NCBI GenBank assembly: GCA_964591275.1
Contig: CAZQAE010000018.1
Span: forward strand, 9,014 to 73,013
Source: G963674685 sp964591275
Lineage (GTDB): Bacteria > Lernaellota > Lernaellaia > JACKCT01
Length of the DNA stretch: 64,000 bases
Direction of reading: 5' to 3'
This document shows, in pieces, positions 16,559-25,367 of this stretch (position 1 is the stretch's first letter; every line of letters begins with the position of its first letter). The notes under the pieces were generated by a model. That model was not told where the DNA came from and did not search any database. It saw nothing but the letters and a program-made list of their open reading frames with translations. Position numbers and translations under genes: made by a program.

Positions 16559-18610
16559 TCATTTCCCAAACGGAGCAATGATTGTCCCTATTCCATTTTC
16601 GAGACAGCTTCGAAGATAGTTTCCGGCTTGCTGCCTTACGCCATCCCCGATTTCATCGCCATTGTACATTATTGTGTGAGAGGAAGTGTCGTACATATAC
16701 GTCCCGGATCCGTCAAAAGGCGGGAGCGTGGTGTCGAGCGTATCGATGTAATACGGGTAAGGCTCCATCAGAGTCAGTCCTAGATTGCGCGCCATCGCGG
16801 CGCAAGCGGGTCCTCCCAACGTCTCATCTTCGGACGCCATCTGATGAAGGATGTTTTTTATCGGCCCCGGCGGATCATAGAGGGGGTGGTCAAACACGTA
16901 AGGCGTATATGAAAGCGAGTCGCCGCCGCCCACCATGTGAAACTCCAGATCAAAAAGGACCATGAACGAATCCTCCAACGAGAGATTCAAAATGGAATCC
17001 AGCAATCCCACCACATCGAGGATCATCATCCCAATGGGGCCGTCCAGCGCAACAGACAACAAATCCACGGCGCCCACGTTCAGCACGTATCCCTCGATAT
17101 CCGGTTCCACTGCCGCGATGATCGGAGCGTGAAGGCTGCCCCAGGAATTGCCCACGTAAAAGATCCTCGACGTGTCCAGGTCCGGTACTCCGTCGCCGCC
17201 GGTCTCATAGGGAAGAAGGTCCAATTCCGACAGCCCGCGAATCAGGTGCTTAAGCCAAATGATGTCCGCTGCATTTTGCTTGAAGTAATCCCGGAAACGC
17301 AGCGGATGAAGCACGTCGAAGATCCTGAGCATGGCCAGCACAATATCCGCGCCGTCGTCGCGAAAGCCGTGCTCCAGAAAATCGATCCCCACCGTGGCGA
17401 ATCCGTACGGAGCCAGGATGTTCGCGTTGCTGGTCGATTCGCCCCGCGAGCTGTTTATACCGTGTCCCATGATGACCACAGGATACGGCTGCTGATAGGT
17501 GAGCGTGGAAGCGTCCGGCAGATTCAGACGCAGCATGACTCGGTCGGTCCCGTTCGCCACCGGTATGAAGTCCTCGTCGTAGGCAAACTGCCGGTTATGA
17601 CGCCATTCAACCGTATCGTATTCGATCTCCCAGACCGAATCGAGGTTGGTGTGCGATGTATCCAGGCGCACCCAGTCGCCGTCCACTTCAGGCAAAGAGG
17701 CTGCGGCCATGTCCTCAAGCTGCTGCCGCACATGCATCATGTCCCAGGTGACATACTGCGTGGTGAACACCGTGGCGGAAACGACTTCGTGGCGTTCGAT
17801 GTCCACTTGCTCGAAAAAGGCGTTAAGGGTCGGGGCGATCCGTTGTCGGTAGGGTTCGAGCAGTTCTGCATCGGGATTGTCCGGGTTCGGCTCATCCCTC
17901 AGGATGTAGCGAAGGTGCGCGGACCTTTCATAACACTCGCCCTCATCCGTTTGCAGGCTGCTTCTCACCACGCAGCAGTAAGTGGTGTTTTCGTGAAACG
18001 GAAAATAAGGATCGGCTTTGAGCAAACCGGGGCCTTCGCTCCAGAAGACCTGGATCGGCCAGAATTCGCCGGCGTGGGGGTGATCCTCGTCGTCGATGAC
18101 AGTGCAGAAAACCGTGTCGTTTTCGTCCGGGTCGTTGGTATCGGGAAGCATGGACTGCATCGGCTTTGCGCTGGTGGGAAACAGCACCGGCGTGATCGTG
18201 CCAAAGCCATCCAACTTGTTCATATCGTGGCGGATGAAGCCCAGTACGTCTGTGTAGCGATCGATATATTTAGTGATCTGTTCGGGAAGGTCGATCCGTA
18301 TTCCCGTGGGGGATTTCGCGTTATTAACCGTGTAGAAATCCGTAGGAAAGGGAATGTCGACTGCGCCGTCAATCAGGCTGTACTCGAAGCGCTTTCCGCT
18401 TTCACACTCCTCCACAGGTGGGCTTGTGTCGTCATCCACGGAGTCATCATCATCGTTATCATCGTCGGTATCGTCGTTAACGCCGTCGGTGTCGTCGTCG
18501 GCATCGTCGTCGGAGGAATCATCGTCGTCATCGCCGCAACCGCACAAGACGCAACAAAGCCCAAGGCACAGCACCGGCGCCAGCGCGATCAAACGGGTGA
18601 AATTATTCAT
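16559..18610 (-). CDS. Asp-rich lipoprotein with alpha/beta-hydrolase domain
   Basis: 683 residues. The leader ends at LCCVLCGCG, then about 40 acidic residues. The N-terminal part of the mature protein (FPTDFYTV ... TGIRIDLP) resembles the Ig-like extension seen before lipase-type hydrolases. The hydrolase core has the oxyanion segment VVIMGHGINSS, a nucleophile elbow GNSWGS with Ser489, and a late His in TSSHTIMY that could complete the triad. This points to an exported esterase or lipase; the substrate is unknown. The opposite strand is open for 570 codons here, but the composition identifies this strand as the coding one. Confidence 0.8.
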   Translation of the reverse strand: MNNFTRLIALAPVLCLGLCCVLCGCGDDDDDSSDDDADDDTDGVNDDTDDDNDDDDSVDDDTSPPVEECESGKRFEYSLIDGAVDIPFPTDFYTVNNAKSPTGIRIDLPEQITKYIDRYTDVLGFIRHDMNKLDGFGTITPVLFPTSAKPMQSMLPDTNDPDENDTVFCTVIDDEDHPHAGEFWPIQVFWSEGPGLLKADPYFPFHENTTYCCVVRSSLQTDEGECYERSAHLRYILRDEPNPDNPDAELLEPYRQRIAPTLNAFFEQVDIERHEVVSATVFTTQYVTWDMMHVRQQLEDMAAASLPEVDGDWVRLDTSHTNLDSVWEIEYDTVEWRHNRQFAYDEDFIPVANGTDRVMLRLNLPDASTLTYQQPYPVVIMGHGINSSRGESTSNANILAPYGFATVGIDFLEHGFRDDGADIVLAMLRIFDVLHPLRFRDYFKQNAADIIWLKHLIRGLSELDLLPYETGGDGVPDLDTSRIFYVGNSWGSLHAPIIAAVEPDIEGYVLNVGAVDLLSVALDGPIGMMILDVVGLLDSILNLSLEDSFMVLFDLEFHMVGGGDSLSYTPYVFDHPLYDPPGPIKNILHQMASEDETLGGPACAAMARNLGLTLMEPYPYYIDTLDTTLPPFDGSGTYMYDTSSHTIMYNGDEIGDGVRQQAGNYLRSCLENGIGTIIAPFGK

Positions 18611-19100
18611 GTTATCAGCCTTCCGATGTGTCCCAAAGCAGGCTACTGAGTACTACGGTTGCGTCGCCTAAGTAAAGCGTTGTTCGACGCCACTCACGCT
18701 CGCGCGCAGGCCGCATGATCGATGTGACCTTGCTCGCGTCCGACATCACCAAAGGCCATTTGCGGCGGCAAGGAAGCAACCGGTTTTTACTGCGATTTCG
18801 GGGGCGACCCCTACAGCCGCTAAAGCATTGCATATATTTTTGCTCGTGCGTATTAATGGCCTTGAAGATATTTCCGCACCTGGGCAATCCAATGCCCTGG
18901 CGGACATTGGCCTTGAAAAAGGCTAAAGGGTTTTATGGCAACGGTAGCTGCTACAATTTAAGCACTGGGATTTTCCATCCCACGCACGAGCGTTGATTCC
19001 TTTCCACCCGGAATAAGGGATGCTTGTGTGAAATGCAAATTTTCGTCATTTTTTTAATACTGGGCGCCTAAGAAAGCGTCTTGCGCTGTTGGAGATAACC
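18611..19100. other. Intergenic stretch without recognised gene
   Basis: About 490 bases between the divergent hydrolase lipoprotein and rsgA genes. Short open frames occur on both strands but have neither a ribosome-binding site nor recognisable sequence. A small palindrome (TGGGAT-TTTCC-ATCCCA) lies at 18966-18982. Promoters for both genes must lie here, but none fits the sigma-70 consensus well. Confidence 0.4.
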
Positions 19101-20168
19101 TTGGACACACTGAAAAACCTCGGTTGGGATGAATCCCGCCACGCAGAATTCGATAAGCAACCTGACAAAAATTTATCACCGGCTCGCGTTGCGTCCGCTG
19201 TCAGCGGTAGATATCGCTTGCTGGGAATGGGGGAGCCGGTCTGGGCCGTTGCGCGTGGGAAGTTAAGCGATCCGGAAAGTCATGGCGTCGACTGGCCGGC
19301 GGTCGGAGATTGGGTGCTGGCCCGGCGAGAGGGCGAGACAGTCGTCGTGGAGCAGGTTTTGCCGCGACGCTCTGTTTTCATGCGAAAAGCCGCAGGCAAA
19401 ACATCTCACGCGCAGGTCATCGCCGCGAACCTGGACAGAGTATTCATCGTGACTGACGTGTGCGCGGATTTCAATCCACGCAGAATCGAGCGCTACCTCA
19501 CCACCGTGTGGGACGGCGGCGCCGAGCCGGTCATTGTTCTCAATAAAACCGATTTGCCCCATGATCGCACGGCGATTCAGATCGAGCTTGACGCGGTGGC
19601 CCTCGGCGTTCCGGTTCTTTTCGTCAGTGCCGAATCGCAGCAGGGACTCGAGGATCTGTTTGCGCTTTGCGGCAAGGGCAAAACGATAGCCTTTGTCGGA
19701 TCATCCGGCGTGGGAAAGTCAACAATCATCAATCGACTGATTGGACAGGAAAAGCAAAAGACGGCGGCCATCCGAAGCAAAGACGAAAAAGGACGGCACA
19801 CGACGACCAGACAGGAACTGATTATCACGAGCACTGCCGCGATGCTTATCGATACTCCCGGCATACGTGAACTGGGACTGGTGGAACAAGGAGAAGGTCT
19901 CGAACGCGCATTCGCGGATTTGCTGGCCTACGCGCAAAACTGCCGATTCCGCGATTGTAAACACGAAAGCGAACCGGGCTGCGCGGTGAGGGAAGCGATT
20001 GAGAGGGGGGAGATTAAGCCGGAACGCTTAGACAGCTATCATCGCCTTCAACGGGAGTTGGAATTCAACACCTGGCGTGGCGACCAGCGCGGCGCAAGCG
20101 CCAACTCAAAAAAGCGCTGGAAGGACCTTTCCAAGATCGTGCGTGAATTCAACGTCAACAGGAGATAG
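19101..20168 (+). CDS. rsgA: Ribosome small-subunit-dependent GTPase A
   Basis: 355 residues from the TTG at 19101, which has GGAG six bases upstream; the TTG at 19089 is less well placed. RsgA is a circularly permuted GTPase that helps late maturation of the 30S subunit. An OB-fold comes first (about 40-110, with RGKLSDPES and VDWPAVGDWVLARREG). Then the G4 motif LNKTD lies near 147, the G1 loop GSSGVGKST near 200, a TTTR switch, DTPG, and a C-terminal zinc-binding segment CRFRDCKHESEPGCAV near 280. All key motifs are intact. It is a single gene followed by a hairpin with a T-run. Confidence 0.96.
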   Translation: MDTLKNLGWDESRHAEFDKQPDKNLSPARVASAVSGRYRLLGMGEPVWAVARGKLSDPESHGVDWPAVGDWVLARREGETVVVEQVLPRRSVFMRKAAGKTSHAQVIAANLDRVFIVTDVCADFNPRRIERYLTTVWDGGAEPVIVLNKTDLPHDRTAIQIELDAVALGVPVLFVSAESQQGLEDLFALCGKGKTIAFVGSSGVGKSTIINRLIGQEKQKTAAIRSKDEKGRHTTTRQELIITSTAAMLIDTPGIRELGLVEQGEGLERAFADLLAYAQNCRFRDCKHESEPGCAVREAIERGEIKPERLDSYHRLQRELEFNTWRGDQRGASANSKKRWKDLSKIVREFNVNRR

Positions 20169-20199
20169 CGAGAAATCATTCAAACGCGGATGGGAGTAA

Positions 20200-20236
20200 G
20201 AGCCGCCCGCCTGACGGCGGACTCGCGTGGCATGGA
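20200..20236 (+). repeat. 37-bp direct repeat, copy 1 (GAGCCGCCCGCC family)
   Basis: Begins GAGCCGCCCGCCTGACGGCG and ends in GTGGCATGGA. The same 37 bases with one substitution (A to T in the hairpin loop) recur at 20797-20833, so two copies bracket the small Cys-rich lipoprotein gene. A shorter relative lies at 13751-13775. Confidence 0.8.
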
Positions 20237-20259
20237 CAAGCGTGCTTGTCCGTGTTTTT
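20234..20259 (+). terminator. Hairpin plus T-run after rsgA
   Basis: GGACAAG-CGTG-CTTGTCC is a perfect 7-bp stem with a 4-base loop, followed by GTGTTTTT. It is a plausible intrinsic terminator for rsgA, although it overlaps the repeat element. Confidence 0.55.
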
Positions 20260-20372
20260 CGCGAATATGAATGGAAGAATGAATTCGAATACTTGAATTT
20301 ATTGTTTGAAATTGGGAATACTGATTTGAACTTAAATGCCGAGTGAGCCCGAACTCGGCGAGGATTGAGGAA

Positions 20373-20777
20373 ATGAAAACACCCGCGTCGATATCTCGGA
20401 TCCTACTGCTTCTTTTTCTTTTCGTATTTTCACTGCCCGCCAGTTGCACATGCGGTGCGGAGAAGGCAGACGAAGAAGATGAGGACATCGTTGAGGTTAG
20501 CTGGGACGATCTATGGGCCGAGAGGTACGAGGAATGCATGCGCGTTTTCGACGATTGCTGCAATCTGGTAGAAGATGAATTCGCCTATATGATGTTGAAT
20601 TTGGTTTGCACGTCGATGAAAGAAAGCTTTGACACGGACCCTTCACATCCCTGTCTGGAAAAGGTTTTCAACGACTTTTTCGACTGTTGCTGCGAAATCT
20701 GCCTGACCGATCAGACAGGATTCTTTAAAGACTGCCTGCCCCCGTTCGTGCAGGCTTTCAATGAATGCGTCGAATGA
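20373..20777 (+). CDS. Small cysteine-rich acidic lipoprotein
   Basis: 134 residues from the ATG at 20373. A hydrophobic leader ends at ASCTC, then an acidic stretch (EKADEEDEDIVE). The mature part holds about ten cysteines, several paired (CC, CCC), spaced as if to form disulfides or bind metal: ECMRVFDDCCNLV, VCTSM, CLEKVF, DCCCEICL, DCLPPF, ECVE. I recognise no family. The overall design (leader, acidic link, short Cys-rich domain) is like the lipoprotein at 32343. The gene is bracketed by 37-bp direct repeats. Confidence 0.7.
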   Translation: MKTPASISRILLLLFLFVFSLPASCTCGAEKADEEDEDIVEVSWDDLWAERYEECMRVFDDCCNLVEDEFAYMMLNLVCTSMKESFDTDPSHPCLEKVFNDFFDCCCEICLTDQTGFFKDCLPPFVQAFNECVE

Positions 20778-20796
20778 TGGCAATGGGAGGCCAAAG

Positions 20797-20833
20797 GAGC
20801 CGCCCGCCTGTCGGCGGACTCGCGTGGCATGGA
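20797..20833 (+). repeat. 37-bp direct repeat, copy 2
   Basis: Second copy of the element at 20200-20236 with one mismatch, starting 20 bases after the stop of the Cys-rich lipoprotein gene and in the same orientation as that gene. Confidence 0.8.
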
Positions 20834-20895
20834 GCAGCCGAAAGAAGCGATTCGCGTCAATAGAAAAGCATTGTGTTCCCTAGAATCAGGAATTC

Positions 20896-21336
20896 CTATT
20901 CCTCATTAGAATCGACAATTTTTGCGCCGCATCCTTGATAGGTCTTAACCGCAGCCTCATTATTTTGTTCAACATCAATGAGTATTGTGCATTTCTTTTG
21001 CGCCAGAAAAAAGTCTGTCGCCGTTCTTATTAGGTTAGAAGCTACACCCTGCCTTCTCCATTCGGGGCGTACTGCGACGACGCTTATGTATCCATAGTCC
21101 TGTCGGTCAAAGGAGATGATGAAACCAATATACGATTCGCCATTGGCAACCTTGGCGAGAAACACGCTTTCGGGATCAAAGCCAGGGAAATCATCCCAGT
21201 CCTCTTTTCAAGGATTTTCTAAGAAAGATTTTGCATACAATTGTGGAATGATTTGTTTATGCTCGGCGTTCCGGTAAGGCACAATGACAAATTCCCGCGA
21301 GGAAAATCGAGGTTGTCGCGGCTCTGAAAACTCCAT
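20896..21336 (-). pseudogene. GNAT acetyltransferase interrupted by an in-frame TGA
   Basis: From an ATG at 21336 the minus strand reads MEFSEPRQPRF ... YAKSFLENP, then TGA at 21210-21208 (codon 43), then KEDWDDFPGFDPESVFLAKV in the same frame to the stop at 20896. Without the TGA this is a 146-residue protein, the usual GNAT length. The downstream part has the acetyl-CoA loop VAVRPEWRRQGVASNLI (R/Q-x-x-G-x-G/A) and the C-terminal NNEAAVKTYQGCGAKIV. TGG (Trp) would fit in place of TGA. Restart at GTG 21165 would yield only the C-terminal 89 residues. The other genes here use TGA as stop, so recoding is unlikely. Either a nonsense mutation or a one-base consensus error. Confidence 0.8.
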
Positions 21337-21427
21337 TCTATGAAAATATTTCATTTTTATCTTCTGCTACGAACCCCTCGCCCGCATTCGCGGGCTGGCT
21401 ATGCCACGACAACCCCTCGACTTTGCT

Positions 21428-21512
21428 CGCGACAAGAATGTCGCTCCTACACACAAAGGCTGAAGAGTGAAGGATGAGTCAGCCTGGCGGTCGCCTTTCT
21501 TCTAAATTCTAA
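21428..21512 (-). repeat. 3' composite repeat downstream of the NifX-like gene
   Basis: On the minus strand below the stop at 21513: TTAGAATTTAGAAGAAAGG, then about 40 bases, then GTAGGAGCGACATTCTTGTC (21428-21450). Same order and strand as after hutU and the AAA+ gene. Confidence 0.55.
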
Positions 21513-21917
21513 TCAGTGCGATCCGCAGCCGCCGTCTTGGCTATGATCATGGCTGCCGCCGCCGCATGTCTGCGCAAGACCGAATTTTCGGCATTGCCCC
21601 GCGAGAATCATTTTGACCGCGTCGTCCACTGTCGCAGCGCCCTCGTTGTAGAAAACCTCAATGGCGACTTCTTGAAAACCGGACAGTGGGCGCATACCCA
21701 TACCGCCCGCGGAAAGCGTATCAACGCCGGCATTTTTCAGAAGCATAACCGGGGCCATGTATCCACCCTGCACGTGCCCGCTGTTGGGCAAAAGCGTCAC
21801 ATTGGAAACCTGATTGTTTTCCACATCCACCAGGGTGAAAACGTCGCAATGGCCGAAATGTCCAGAAATTGGGGCATCCATTCCGCCGGGGGTCATACTG
21901 GGAACTGCGATTCTCAT
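21513..21917 (-). CDS. Dinitrogenase iron-molybdenum cofactor (NifX/NifB-like) family protein
   Basis: 134 residues. MRIAVPSM ... DAPISGHFGHCDVFTLVDVE, then ISAGGMGMRPL-type text (TLSAGGMGMRPLSGF) and IEVFYNEGAATVDDAVKMIL are typical of the small NifX-like domain that carries iron-sulfur or FeMo-co precursors. The C-terminal tail QTCGGGSHDHSQDGGCGSH is rich in His and Cys and probably binds metal. No nif genes are in the window. Stand-alone members of this family occur widely outside nitrogen fixation, often near Mrp-type ATPases, so a general metal-cluster role is more likely. Confidence 0.9.
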   Translation of the reverse strand: MRIAVPSMTPGGMDAPISGHFGHCDVFTLVDVENNQVSNVTLLPNSGHVQGGYMAPVMLLKNAGVDTLSAGGMGMRPLSGFQEVAIEVFYNEGAATVDDAVKMILAGQCRKFGLAQTCGGGSHDHSQDGGCGSH

Positions 21918-22271
21918 AATGCGAATTCCTTCTGAGTCTGAAAGAACCGCAACCGGCCCTTGCTAAATTTTATCTCAGGCGCCAAAAAACGCGCCGTACA
22001 CGTAGGGAACAATAGCGATGGTCCTTTGAAAGGCCATTGTGAAAGCGCTTTTGTATTTTTCAAAAGTTCATTGTTTTCATGGACTTTACGCGATGCCCGT
22101 GCCGGCAAACGGCAAGAAAAAAATTCCACTTTCTTGTTTTAAAGCGTGCATCTTTATGAAAAATCCGCCGGGGAGCTGATCGAGAATCAATACTGCTTTG
22201 ATTTCCGGCAGGCCTTTCCCACTTCTCACAAACTAGACCAACTCGCCAAAGTGCGTTTATATCTCCATGAG

Positions 22272-24093
22272 ATGTTTACAGGTCTGGAAAATACAAAAAG
22301 TTCCATTTCAAAATCCCCTGCCGCCAAGCGAAAGATAGCGGCATTTGTCGGCCTATTCCTTTGGCCTTGCTTTCTCGCCTTGATGATTCTCTACGATGTT
22401 CACGAGGCGGGGCCGCAAAAAGCTACGGGAAGCTACGACCCGTCAAAGTACGTCGAGGTCCTTCCCACAAGTCCTTTAACTTTACAAAGCTACGGCGATG
22501 CTTTTCACCCGATGCATCTGGCGCAAAGCGCTTTGTCGCCCTTTTTCAATTCCGCAAAAAAAAAGGGGGCTTGTCGCCCCCGGTGTACTGTTTCTCCTTT
22601 TGATATGCCTTGCAGTTTTCACAGCCGCTTCTCTTGCCGGCGATAGCGGCGACGGTCTTCTGGCCGTGGTATTGCTCAGCACGACGCCATATGTCATGAC
22701 CTGTTCCCGCGTTTATGACATTCATCTGGTTCGCATGGCGGCGATTTCACTTGTGTTGATGGGCCTGTATTGCTTCCACAAAGCGCCTTCTGCGCGAACG
22801 CTGATCCTGTTAGTATTCACAGCCCTGCTGGGCCAATACCTCTGCCCACTGGGAACTCCCTACCGGTTTTTCATCCTCGCGGTTTTCGCACCCGCCGTCT
22901 GGGTTGTGGCAAGAGGCATCTGTCGGAAAGAAAAGATCGGACAGTACATATTGACTGGTCTGCTGTTAGCTGTGATTTTCCTATTCCCCCTCGGCAAAAT
23001 TTTTGGTTATTCTTTTCATGAATGGCCAATGTTTAAATTCCAACTGCTTCAATTTCTCTTTTACGAACCCGTGCCCACGATCCTGCCTACGATAAGCGAT
23101 GATCCGCGGGCCTTGTTGGCTTCCGTTTACGCGCTCTGGCAGGTCACGCTGTCGTGGCCCTTAAACATTTTGTACTTGGTCGGTTTTGCGGCCTTTGTAT
23201 GGCGCGGTTCCGGGGATCGCGTTTTCTGGCTGCTGGCTGTGGTCCTCCCGCTTGTCATAATAACCGTGCTTTACAAGCGCAATATTTACTACATCGCCAA
23301 TATTCTCCCGGCCTTGTCCGTCGCCGTTGCATTGGGACTCGGGGCGCTTTGCCGGCGCCTGCCTTCCCCGATGCGGATAATATTGATCCTGCTGGTGTTT
23401 GGGCTTCACCTCGGGTATGTCTTTCACGCCGTGACGCCCGGATCTCTTTCGCCCAACTGGCAAAACCTATTCGTGGCGGGGCGAACACAATACACGCCTG
23501 GTTACGAACAATACGCCCTCGAAGCTATCGGTTCTCCCGCCGGTTTGGAAGATTCAAAGGCGGACTTCCATAGCAGGGATCTTTTCCGCCAGTCGCCTCG
23601 GCCTTTGGCCATAGGAATCATCGGTAAGATATGCATTCAAACACAACTTCCCCGAGAACTACGCTGGTTTGGAATTTTCTCGCGCGAGTTGTTTTGTGCC
23701 ACGGACTTGATCCCGCCGCCGGTTTCAGCTCCGCCAACACGGAAGTTTAACATATCCTTGACAAGTGAGTCGGAGACTTCATCCCTCGATCTCGATTACG
23801 ATGCAGTGGTGGTGTTGCCCGTTTTCCGCGAACCCGCCGAAATCAACACTGCGGAAAGCATTCTGGAAATATACGACCTTCTGGTCGCTGCGTGTGAGCG
23901 GAAGACACTGGTTTATGAAGGATTTCAAGTCGATTTGGCTGAAACTATAAATCTGCCTGCACTCAAAATCGTTCGGAGCAGAGTCGCCGATCTTTCCTCC
24001 CGTTACTCACGCAAGTTGGTTAAAGGCAACTACATCATTTTCATCGAGCCGGAAAATGCGGCGTTGGGACGGCAATACGAAAGCGAGAATTAA
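22272..24093 (+). CDS. Integral membrane glycosyltransferase-like protein, frameshifted at an A9G5 run
   Basis: The N-terminal part (from the ATG at 22272, or 22146) has a transmembrane segment (IAAFVGLFLWPCFLALMIL) and a periplasmic loop ending in LAQSALSPFFNSAKK. At 22556-22569 there are nine A and five G, after which the membrane protein continues in the +1 frame (RGLVAPGVLFLLLICLAVF) to 24093. Joined, the product is about 606 residues with eight or more hydrophobic segments and a soluble C-terminal domain (LDYDAVVVLPVFREPAE). This resembles GT-C glycosyltransferases without a clear family. The A9 run could be a slippage site, a mutation or a sequencing error. An ATG at 22498 already in the second frame would lack the first membrane segment. 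Confidence 0.65.
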
Positions 24094-24319
24094 TTTCCAG
24101 ACCTTTACATTAAACCATGAACCAAAGTGCCCGCTTGGCTGACTCGCCTGCGGATGGATGAGCGTTAGGCCGAAAAGTCGGAGCGCAAGGTCGAGAAATT
24201 TGAGCAATGATCCGGGCGCCGCCTCGCTTTTGTTGGCAAGCCAAACTTGATATGCCGGATTGGGCATGATACCTTTTTTCAGGTGGCTGCACAAGACTAA
24301 TCATGAATGGAGTCAACGT

Positions 24320-25222
24320 ATGTTTCGCCTGGGCGCTGTCGTTGTTTTTGTCGTGTTATGCGTGGCGTCATGCGTCGGCGCCGGGGATGATGACGACGCG
24401 GACAACGACGTCGGCGATGACGACGACGTGGATGACGATGGATATCCCGACGATGACGCTTTTCCTGACGACGACACAGGGCCGGGCTTAGAAAACGACT
24501 TCATAGAGATTCCGGCCGGTTCTTTTTGGATGGGATGCAGCGAGAGCGCTGATCCAGACTGCCAGGAGGATGAATATCCGGGACGTGAGGTTTATCTCTC
24601 CACCTATTTTATCCAAAAATACGAGGTGTCCGTAGATAAATACAGGGAATGCTTTGATGCCGGCGTTTGCCTCGATGAGGAATGGGTGGGTCGCATTGGG
24701 TCTAGCGACTGTGCCATCTCCTTCATCCCCTGGCTTGACGCCGACGCCTATTGCCGGTGGAAAGGATGGCGACTGCCCACGGAAGCGCAGTGGGAAAAAG
24801 CCGCCAGAGGCGATGATGAAAGGATATATCCCTGGGGAGACCAATGGGAGCCCACGTATTTGAATTGGTTCGACGATTTAGACCATGACGGAACTTACGG
24901 AGATGCCGACGGATTTCATTTTACGGCCCCCGACATGGCTTTCCCCGAGGGCAAAAGTCCCTACGGCTTATTCAATATGGCCGGCAACGTCTGGGAGATG
25001 ACCGCAGACTGGTATGATTCGCAATACTACGCCTACGCGCCAAGCGATGATCCACCAGGACCCGAAGAAGGGGACAGAAAGGTCGTCAAGGGAGGGGGCT
25101 GGCATCTGACTTTTGGCGATGATCCGATGCCTTATCGCATTTCCGATCGGGACGCTCCCTACGAACCGCATGAGATGCACGACGCCATCGGTTTTCGATG
25201 CGCGTCGGTCAATGATCAATAA
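24320..25222 (+). CDS. Asp-rich lipoprotein with FGE-sulfatase (SUMF1-type) domain
   Basis: 300 residues from the ATG at 24320, which has GGAG seven bases upstream; the frame is open back to 24260. The leader ends at VASC, then about 35 acidic residues. The domain follows the formylglycine-generating-enzyme fold: IEIPAGSFWMGC, YFIQKYEVSVDKYREC, RLPTEAQWEKAARG, YPWGDQWE, SPYGLFNMAGNVWEMTADW, VVKGGGWHL and GFRCA. The pair of redox cysteines of true formylglycine-generating enzymes, normally between the GGSW and the arginines, is not present. It is therefore more likely a structural, ligand-binding or otherwise altered member than a sulfatase activator. No sulfatase gene lies in the window. Confidence 0.85.
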   Translation: MFRLGAVVVFVVLCVASCVGAGDDDDADNDVGDDDDVDDDGYPDDDAFPDDDTGPGLENDFIEIPAGSFWMGCSESADPDCQEDEYPGREVYLSTYFIQKYEVSVDKYRECFDAGVCLDEEWVGRIGSSDCAISFIPWLDADAYCRWKGWRLPTEAQWEKAARGDDERIYPWGDQWEPTYLNWFDDLDHDGTYGDADGFHFTAPDMAFPEGKSPYGLFNMAGNVWEMTADWYDSQYYAYAPSDDPPGPEEGDRKVVKGGGWHLTFGDDPMPYRISDRDAPYEPHEMHDAIGFRCASVNDQ

Positions 25223-25241
25223 ACAATTAGCAATGAACCTG

Positions 25242-25367
25242 TCGCCCCTGCGGGGCTTTCCCGAATTGCGAATTCATTCCGCGTTCCTTTGGTCGCTCCT
25301 GCACTGATCGCGACAAGAATGTCGCTCCTACATTCATACTTCATACTTCCGCCTTCATCCTTCCGCC
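25242..25367 (-). repeat. 3' composite repeat downstream of the AAA+ gene
   Basis: On the minus strand, right after the TAA at 25368: GGCGGAAGGATGAAGGCGG and GAAGTATGAAGTATGAATG (25332-25367), then GTAGGAGCGACATTCTTGTC (25309-25331), then AGCCCCGCAGGGGCGAC (25242-25258). This is the clearest minus-strand copy of the series. Confidence 0.7.

Noticed and set aside
16937..18649. A 570-codon open frame on the plus strand
   Set aside because: It lies antisense to the hydrolase lipoprotein gene. Its translation is His/Arg/Val-rich without domains, and the minus strand has leader, linker and nucleophile motifs.
21208..21210. TGA in the GNAT gene as selenocysteine or reassigned Trp codon
   Set aside because: No suitable stem-loop was seen after it, the family has no selenocysteine at this place, and TGA ends other genes in the window normally.
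21513..21917. Nitrogen fixation locus suggested by the NifX-like protein
   Set aside because: No nifHDK, nifB or nifEN is present, and stand-alone members of this family are common in non-fixing bacteria.
24320..25222. Formylglycine-generating enzyme activating a sulfatase
   Set aside because: The catalytic cysteine pair is missing and no sulfatase is present in the window.
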